Below are positions 5,997-10,262 of a stretch of 10,262 nucleotides of DNA, in pieces. This stretch comes from Candidatus Aenigmatarchaeota archaeon. Lineage in GTDB: Archaea > Aenigmatarchaeota > Aenigmatarchaeia > QMZP01. The position numbers were made by a program, and so were the translations under genes. A model generated the notes under the pieces. It did no database searches and was not told the DNA's origin. It saw only the letters and a program-made list of their open reading frames with translations. Every line of letters begins with the position of its first letter. Position 1 is the first letter of the stretch. The DNA is taken from contig JAFCEK010000030.1 of assembly GCA_017609225.1 (NCBI GenBank), positions 1 to 10,262 on the forward strand, read 5' to 3'.

Positions 5997-7187
5997 ATGA
6001 AGGCTCAGGTATATTCATTAATGGTGGCACTGATTACCATTCCTTTAGTCCTATTTATAGTTTATTATATTTCTGTATCATCAACCATCGGATCTGGTGC
6101 TATGGAAATGATTATAGCTGATCAGCAGTACCATGTTGCCAAAAATATAGAGGACGATTTTGAAAAGGCTGTAAAAACAGCGGGCAGAAGAGGTCTTTTG
6201 GCTATGGTTGACAATATAATTGTTAATGGGCAGTATATAGAAGATGCAAAAGGAGTTTTAAAGGACCTTGTTCTGAATGGAACCCTGAATGGAAACACAA
6301 GTTCATTAATGGAAAATAATACAATGGGTGAATGGAAAAATAAAATTCTGAATATAAGCACAGGATTTTATACAAACCTGAATTATACTGAACCTGTTAT
6401 TGAGAATTATGATGGCTTTAATATAAGATTCAGAATGAACATAACAATAAATGTTTCTGATAACCTTAACATATCCAGAATAGATAAAACAATTGAAAAA
6501 AATATTCTTGTTTCTGTTCTGGGGCTGGAAGATCCTGTTTTTTCCCTGAACACCGGAGGGCTGGCACCAAGAAGTATAAAGAAATATCCGTTTTCATATT
6601 ATGCAATGAATATCCCGGGTTTTTTGGGTTCTGGAAATTGTTCAGGAAATGTAACACTTAATGAAAGCAATCCTGGCAGCACAAGAATTCTGGTTGTAAA
6701 CAATGCAACATCCATATCAGATGCGGTTCTGCAAAGCTTTGGAGGCGTTATTGTGGAAAATGCCGAGAATCTGAGCCAGAGGGCTGTTGCTTGTTTTGTT
6801 TCGGGTGCTTCCGGTGCAACCCAAACATTAAGGGAAGGTTTATATGTGCATATTGATAGCATTTCAGTTTCTGTCTGGTCTTTACCTGTTATAACAGGGA
6901 TAGACAATGAGTATTATTATCCTGGCAATGGACCTGATTTCCTTCAGAGAATTGAAGGTAATTTAAGCGAATCAGCAGAAGGTTTGAATGGTCTGGAATC
7001 ATTTGTTTTTGAAGAATATGGAATACCCAGCAAACCAGCGCAGACAAGGGTTGATTATATGTTCTTCCAGAATCAGACATATACTGCATGCAGAAAAGTA
7101 AGATGGATACATGAAACCTGGTTCAGAATACAGCAAGATGATGTTTCTGATTATAATTTAACAGGACTGGATTATGGGGTTTGTTAA
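5997..7187 (+). CDS. Membrane-anchored pilin-like surface protein (396 residues)
   Basis: It starts M-K-A-Q-V-Y-S-L-M followed by a hydrophobic helix (about 9-28), like the two - strand pilin-like proteins, but lacks the acidic residue near position +5. An in-frame ATG at 5976 would overlap the VWA gene by ten bases. I chose 5997 because it gives the standard M-K-A-Q start, with a GTGAT Shine-Dalgarno-like sequence just before it. After the anchor comes a helical part (30-100, with a G-R-R-G at about 62), then a long beta-rich extracytoplasmic region with about 16 sequons. Four cysteines (two at about 212-265 and two near the C terminus) could form disulfides; the protein ends in Cys. It lies 11 bases after the VWA stop, almost certainly cotranscribed, and probably assembles with the VWA protein. 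I do not recognise a named family. Confidence 0.82.
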   Translation: MKAQVYSLMVALITIPLVLFIVYYISVSSTIGSGAMEMIIADQQYHVAKNIEDDFEKAVKTAGRRGLLAMVDNIIVNGQYIEDAKGVLKDLVLNGTLNGNTSSLMENNTMGEWKNKILNISTGFYTNLNYTEPVIENYDGFNIRFRMNITINVSDNLNISRIDKTIEKNILVSVLGLEDPVFSLNTGGLAPRSIKKYPFSYYAMNIPGFLGSGNCSGNVTLNESNPGSTRILVVNNATSISDAVLQSFGGVIVENAENLSQRAVACFVSGASGATQTLREGLYVHIDSISVSVWSLPVITGIDNEYYYPGNGPDFLQRIEGNLSESAEGLNGLESFVFEEYGIPSKPAQTRVDYMFFQNQTYTACRKVRWIHETWFRIQQDDVSDYNLTGLDYGVC

Positions 7188-7188
7188 A

Positions 7189-7198
7189 TTTATTAATA
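7189..7198 (+). promoter_or_regulatory. TATA-like box for the large secreted protein
   Basis: An A/T-only run centred about 25 bases before the ATG at 7218, in the 30-base gap after the preceding stop. No Shine-Dalgarno sequence precedes this ATG. The gene may therefore have its own leaderless promoter as well as read-through from the VWA unit. Confidence 0.4.
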
Positions 7199-7217
7199 AA
7201 AAATACAATTAAACCCT

Positions 7218-10200
7218 ATGGGAAAAAGAATTGGTTTTTTTCTCTTTTTAACCCTGCTGCTTTTAATTCAGCAGGTTGGTGCTGATGACTGGCCAATGTA
7301 TCATCATGATCCAGGGCATACAGGCTATACCAATTCTTCTATATCACCGCCATTTGTAAAGATTTGGGAGCATTATTTTGAGAAACCCGTAGCAGCACAA
7401 TCTATTGTATCAGGAAATGTCCTTTATGTTAATGATATGGAAAAATTATACGCTATAAATAAGTTTACAGGAACTGAATTATGGCATTTTAGTATTCCTA
7501 ATGCAGAATATATTAAGAGTACACCGGCTTTTTATAATAACAGATTATTTTTTGGTGTTAATAATTTAGGTTTGATTGCTGCTGTTGATGATAATGGTAA
7601 TTATCTTTGGGAGTATACTCTGTCAGATTTTCCTATTTCAATTCTTTCACCGATTATTACTAATAATTTAGTTTATATAAATTCTAATTTTGGTTTATAT
7701 TCTTTAAATCCTCTAGACGGGTCAATTGTTTGGTTTAAGGGTTTAGGTGGACGTGTTTCCAGTCCGGCTTATGAAAACAATAAAGTTTTTGTAACTGTAA
7801 ATAATAAAATATTAGCTTTAGATGCTAATACTGGTGTAATATTGTGGGAGTTTAATGCCAGTAGTAATTGTTTTTATCCTTCTGTTTCAGATGGAATAAC
7901 TTTTATTCCTTGTGATAATGATCTTATTGCATTAGATACAAAAAATGGATTACCATTATGGATTTGGAACCATAAATTTTATGAAAAAGGTTTAATTAAA
8001 CCTGCAATAACAAATAAAAAAATATTTATTTTTGATTCTGGTTTTGTTTATGCATTTGATAAATTTACAGGTGACATGATTTGGAAATACAAAACAAAAG
8101 GCAAAACTGCTTTATCTTCTTTAATTACATCGAATGGTTTAGTATTTATAATAACAGGTGATTTTAATTTTGAATCTTTACCCCCACCATATATTACATT
8201 AAATAATGTTATACTTTATGTTTTAGATGAAAACACAGGAAAAAATATATGGAAAAACAATATAAATGCTTTTCCAACTGAGATGTCAATTTCTAATGAC
8301 CTATTATTTATTAATATTCTAACTACATCACTTTATGATAATGTATACAGAATTGATGTACCTTATGGTTCGGGTATTATTTATGCTTACCAATCCGTTC
8401 CTGAATCAAAATTAAAAATTTTGGCTGTGCCTTTGTTATGGGAAAGCAGGCAGGAGCTTTTTGACAGCATAGTTGATGAGCAGGTTAATTTTTTTGTGAA
8501 TGATGTTATGCTTAAGGACTGTCCTGAGAAGGTTTCAGTTGAAAAACTGGATGTTAAGACGCAAAACTACAGGGATTTTAATTGCGGTTCGTTTTTTATG
8601 CCAAGCACAGAACTTATTAGAAATTTTGTAAGAGGCCTTGGTATAAATCCTGCTGAATATGATGTTATAATGGGTGTTGCTGAATATTCTCCATGCGCTC
8701 CTGTTATGGGAGGAAGCAACAGAAATGATATAATATGGTTTGCAAAGACAGATGAAAAAAGCATCATGGCGCATGAAATGGGGCATATTTATGGCTTGTC
8801 AGATGAGTATTGCAGCAACCAGGCAGGGTCTTTAATGTGCGGCTGCAATGATGGATGCAGCAAACTACTTTACTGCCCCAAGGATATAAATTATCTTGAT
8901 GTTAATCTGGGCTGTGATCCCAAGCTTGATAGCTGCTGCTTTGAAGAATGCCCGCCATTTAAATATCCCTATGTATGCTGCTATGGAAATATCAATTCAA
9001 GGGGTGGGAGGGCTACGATGTCTTATGCAGATGCCCCTGGCCCAAGAGGATATGATGAACACAGCAGGGCGCATCTCAATACAATCCCTGACTTAAGATG
9101 TGATGGTATAAGCAGATACTCCCAGACAGTGATAGATGCTGGTTTTACTGTTTACAAAAATGGTACTGTTAGTGATGAGTATGCAATACTTTCCCAGGGA
9201 AGGCCAACAGGCTATTACAGAGGGGGCGGCTACAGATTTGAGATACTGGATAGCAATAACACTGTTCTTATTAATGAATCAGTATATGCATCCTTTCAAT
9301 ACAATGGACCTGTGTTTTTTGGTGTGAACTATTCAAACATAAGCTATGAAGCTGTCTCCATTAATTTCAGGGTGCCATATGATGCCAGCATGCATGAAAT
9401 CAGGATTTATTCCAATGAAACTATGTTTTCAAAGGAACTGAATTTTTGCAATAATGATTCATTCTGCAATAACACAGAAACATATTTAACATGCCCTAAT
9501 GACTGTCCCCTGAATGAAACTGACAAAATATGCATAAATAGAAACGATGGTGTTTGCGACCCGGATTGCATGGCCGGCGTTGATGATCCGGATTGTTATA
9601 TGGCATGGCTTGAGAAACTTGAGAAAAGAATAGAGCATCTTGAACAGGAGAATGAACAGCTTAGAAACAACATAACAGCCCTTTGGGAGGACGATGCTGC
9701 AAAATGGAATGCTATAGATATTGTTAAAAATGCGGTATGTTTTTTGTTTGGCTATTTTGGACTGACAAACCCCTTCTGGCAGTGCACAGAAACAGTTGCA
9801 TGCTATTCCTATAATGACTGCGGAGCAGACGGTTTTGTTGGTGATTTGTACTGCATGGATGGAGATGTTTACAGGGATTACAGAACATATGTATGCAACA
9901 GCCCAGGAACTCCGGATTCTTTCTGCTCTTTTGATGATATTCCAAATATTATCCAGGATTGTACCAAAATGTGCATGGATGGTGTCTGTGTTGATTGCAT
10001 AACAGATGCTGACTGTCCTGAAAACCATAGCTGTTCAAATAACAAATGCATATACACCGGTGGTCAGAGGGTTATATTCAGAACAAATGCTGTTAACGGG
10101 AATTATGGATTTAATACATGGATTGCCTATGATGTGAATGGTGATGGCAGGCTGGACGGAAGACATGCCGGCTCTTCAAAGGCAATGAGCAAGCCCTGCC

Positions 10201-10262
10201 CGGACTGCCTGCTAACCGATTATTTTGGAAACTGCCTGGTTATGCATGATGGCTATCCAATG
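7218..10262 (+). CDS. Secreted propeller-metzincin multidomain protein, C-terminally cut by window edge
   Basis: One uninterrupted frame of 1015 codons runs off the right edge. Domains in order: (1) a Sec signal peptide, residues 1-22, with a basic M-G-K-R start, a Leu/Phe core and likely cleavage after V-G-A. (2) A PQQ/BamB-like beta-propeller, about 40-395, with eight tryptophan motifs from Trp50 and Trp89 to Trp345, several in the form T-G-x-x-x-W. (3) A cysteine-rich metalloprotease domain, about 400-640, with the metzincin zinc motif H-E-M-G-H-I-Y-G-L-S-D (His519, Glu520, His523, Asp529) and a Met-turn-like T-M-S-Y with Met601. (4) A beta-rich module, about 640-740. (5) A segment with eight cysteines, 744-793. 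(6) A coiled coil, 798-822. (7) A second cysteine-rich segment, 856-944. (8) A further domain starting about 950 with a calcium-loop-like sequence at 972-980. The reaction is inferred to be zinc-dependent proteolysis outside the cell; the substrate is unknown. The cell anchor, if any, lies beyond the window. Confidence 0.88.
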   Translation, partial: MGKRIGFFLFLTLLLLIQQVGADDWPMYHHDPGHTGYTNSSISPPFVKIWEHYFEKPVAAQSIVSGNVLYVNDMEKLYAINKFTGTELWHFSIPNAEYIKSTPAFYNNRLFFGVNNLGLIAAVDDNGNYLWEYTLSDFPISILSPIITNNLVYINSNFGLYSLNPLDGSIVWFKGLGGRVSSPAYENNKVFVTVNNKILALDANTGVILWEFNASSNCFYPSVSDGITFIPCDNDLIALDTKNGLPLWIWNHKFYEKGLIKPAITNKKIFIFDSGFVYAFDKFTGDMIWKYKTKGKTALSSLITSNGLVFIITGDFNFESLPPPYITLNNVILYVLDENTGKNIWKNNINAFPTEMSISNDLLFINILTTSLYDNVYRIDVPYGSGIIYAYQSVPESKLKILAVPLLWESRQELFDSIVDEQVNFFVNDVMLKDCPEKVSVEKLDVKTQNYRDFNCGSFFMPSTELIRNFVRGLGINPAEYDVIMGVAEYSPCAPVMGGSNRNDIIWFAKTDEKSIMAHEMGHIYGLSDEYCSNQAGSLMCGCNDGCSKLLYCPKDINYLDVNLGCDPKLDSCCFEECPPFKYPYVCCYGNINSRGGRATMSYADAPGPRGYDEHSRAHLNTIPDLRCDGISRYSQTVIDAGFTVYKNGTVSDEYAILSQGRPTGYYRGGGYRFEILDSNNTVLINESVYASFQYNGPVFFGVNYSNISYEAVSINFRVPYDASMHEIRIYSNETMFSKELNFCNNDSFCNNTETYLTCPNDCPLNETDKICINRNDGVCDPDCMAGVDDPDCYMAWLEKLEKRIEHLEQENEQLRNNITALWEDDAAKWNAIDIVKNAVCFLFGYFGLTNPFWQCTETVACYSYNDCGADGFVGDLYCMDGDVYRDYRTYVCNSPGTPDSFCSFDDIPNIIQDCTKMCMDGVCVDCITDADCPENHSCSNNKCIYTGGQRVIFRTNAVNGNYGFNTWIAYDVNGDGRLDGRHAGSSKAMSKPCPDCLLTDYFGNCLVMHDGYPM

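Noticed and set aside
8535..8786. Two overlapping - strand open frames opposite the protease domain
   Set aside because: They lie antisense to the zinc-motif region and have no independent support.
9486..10028. A 180-residue open frame on the - strand
   Set aside because: It is antisense to the cysteine-rich part of the large secreted protein, whose frame is continuous and has domain structure. The open frame follows from its codon pattern.
1..10262. Search by eye for tRNA, rRNA, CRISPR repeats, insertion-sequence ends or transposase genes
   Set aside because: None was seen. Nearly all bases are accounted for by protein-coding genes, and the composition shift at 7400-8410 is not flanked by recognisable repeats.

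Overview
The window looks archaeal. The evidence is short pilin-like N termini of the archaeal class III signal type (M-K-A-Q starts followed by a hydrophobic helix), a HerA/DUF87-family ATPase, AT-rich TATA-like boxes about 24-30 bases before several start codons with little or no leader, and surface proteins dense in N-x-S/T sequons. The small-genome (DPANN or related) lineages carry similar gene sets, but nothing here fixes the phylum. No rRNA, tRNA, CRISPR array or mobile element was seen, and the window is almost wholly coding.

Layout. Bases 1-336 hold the C-terminal end of a protein with a PQQ/BamB-like propeller blade (+). Convergent with it, 368-1657 (-) encodes a 429-residue HerA-like ATPase. 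From a shared AT-rich promoter region (about 1661-1710) the + strand diverges into two small uncharacterised genes (1719-1919 and 1957-2217). These meet two short pilin-like genes on the - strand (2232-2729 and 2737-3135), which are tightly coupled with the second gene's Shine-Dalgarno overlapping the first gene's stop codon. A second divergent promoter region (about 3149-3183) then serves a + strand series: a 933-residue pilin-helix/von Willebrand A (VWA) surface protein (3184-5985), a 396-residue membrane-anchored pilin-like protein (5997-7187), and a very large secreted protein starting at 7218 that runs off the right edge with at least 1015 residues.

How the genes may work together. Four consecutive proteins (2232-7187) share short positively charged N termini followed at once by a hydrophobic helix, as in archaeal type IV pilins and pseudopilins. 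One carries a complete VWA metal-binding (MIDAS) site, so a surface filament or tip-like adhesion complex is a reasonable inference. The neighbouring secreted protein combines a Sec signal peptide, an eight-blade tryptophan-motif propeller, a metzincin protease motif (HExxHxxGxxD plus a downstream Met-turn), cysteine-rich modules and a GCN4-like leucine-zipper coiled coil. Its propeller segment (about 7400-8410) is much more AT-rich and uses TTA for leucine far more than the rest of the same gene, which suggests the propeller was acquired or swapped in separately. This chimeric protein and its pilin/VWA neighbours are the most unusual content of the window.
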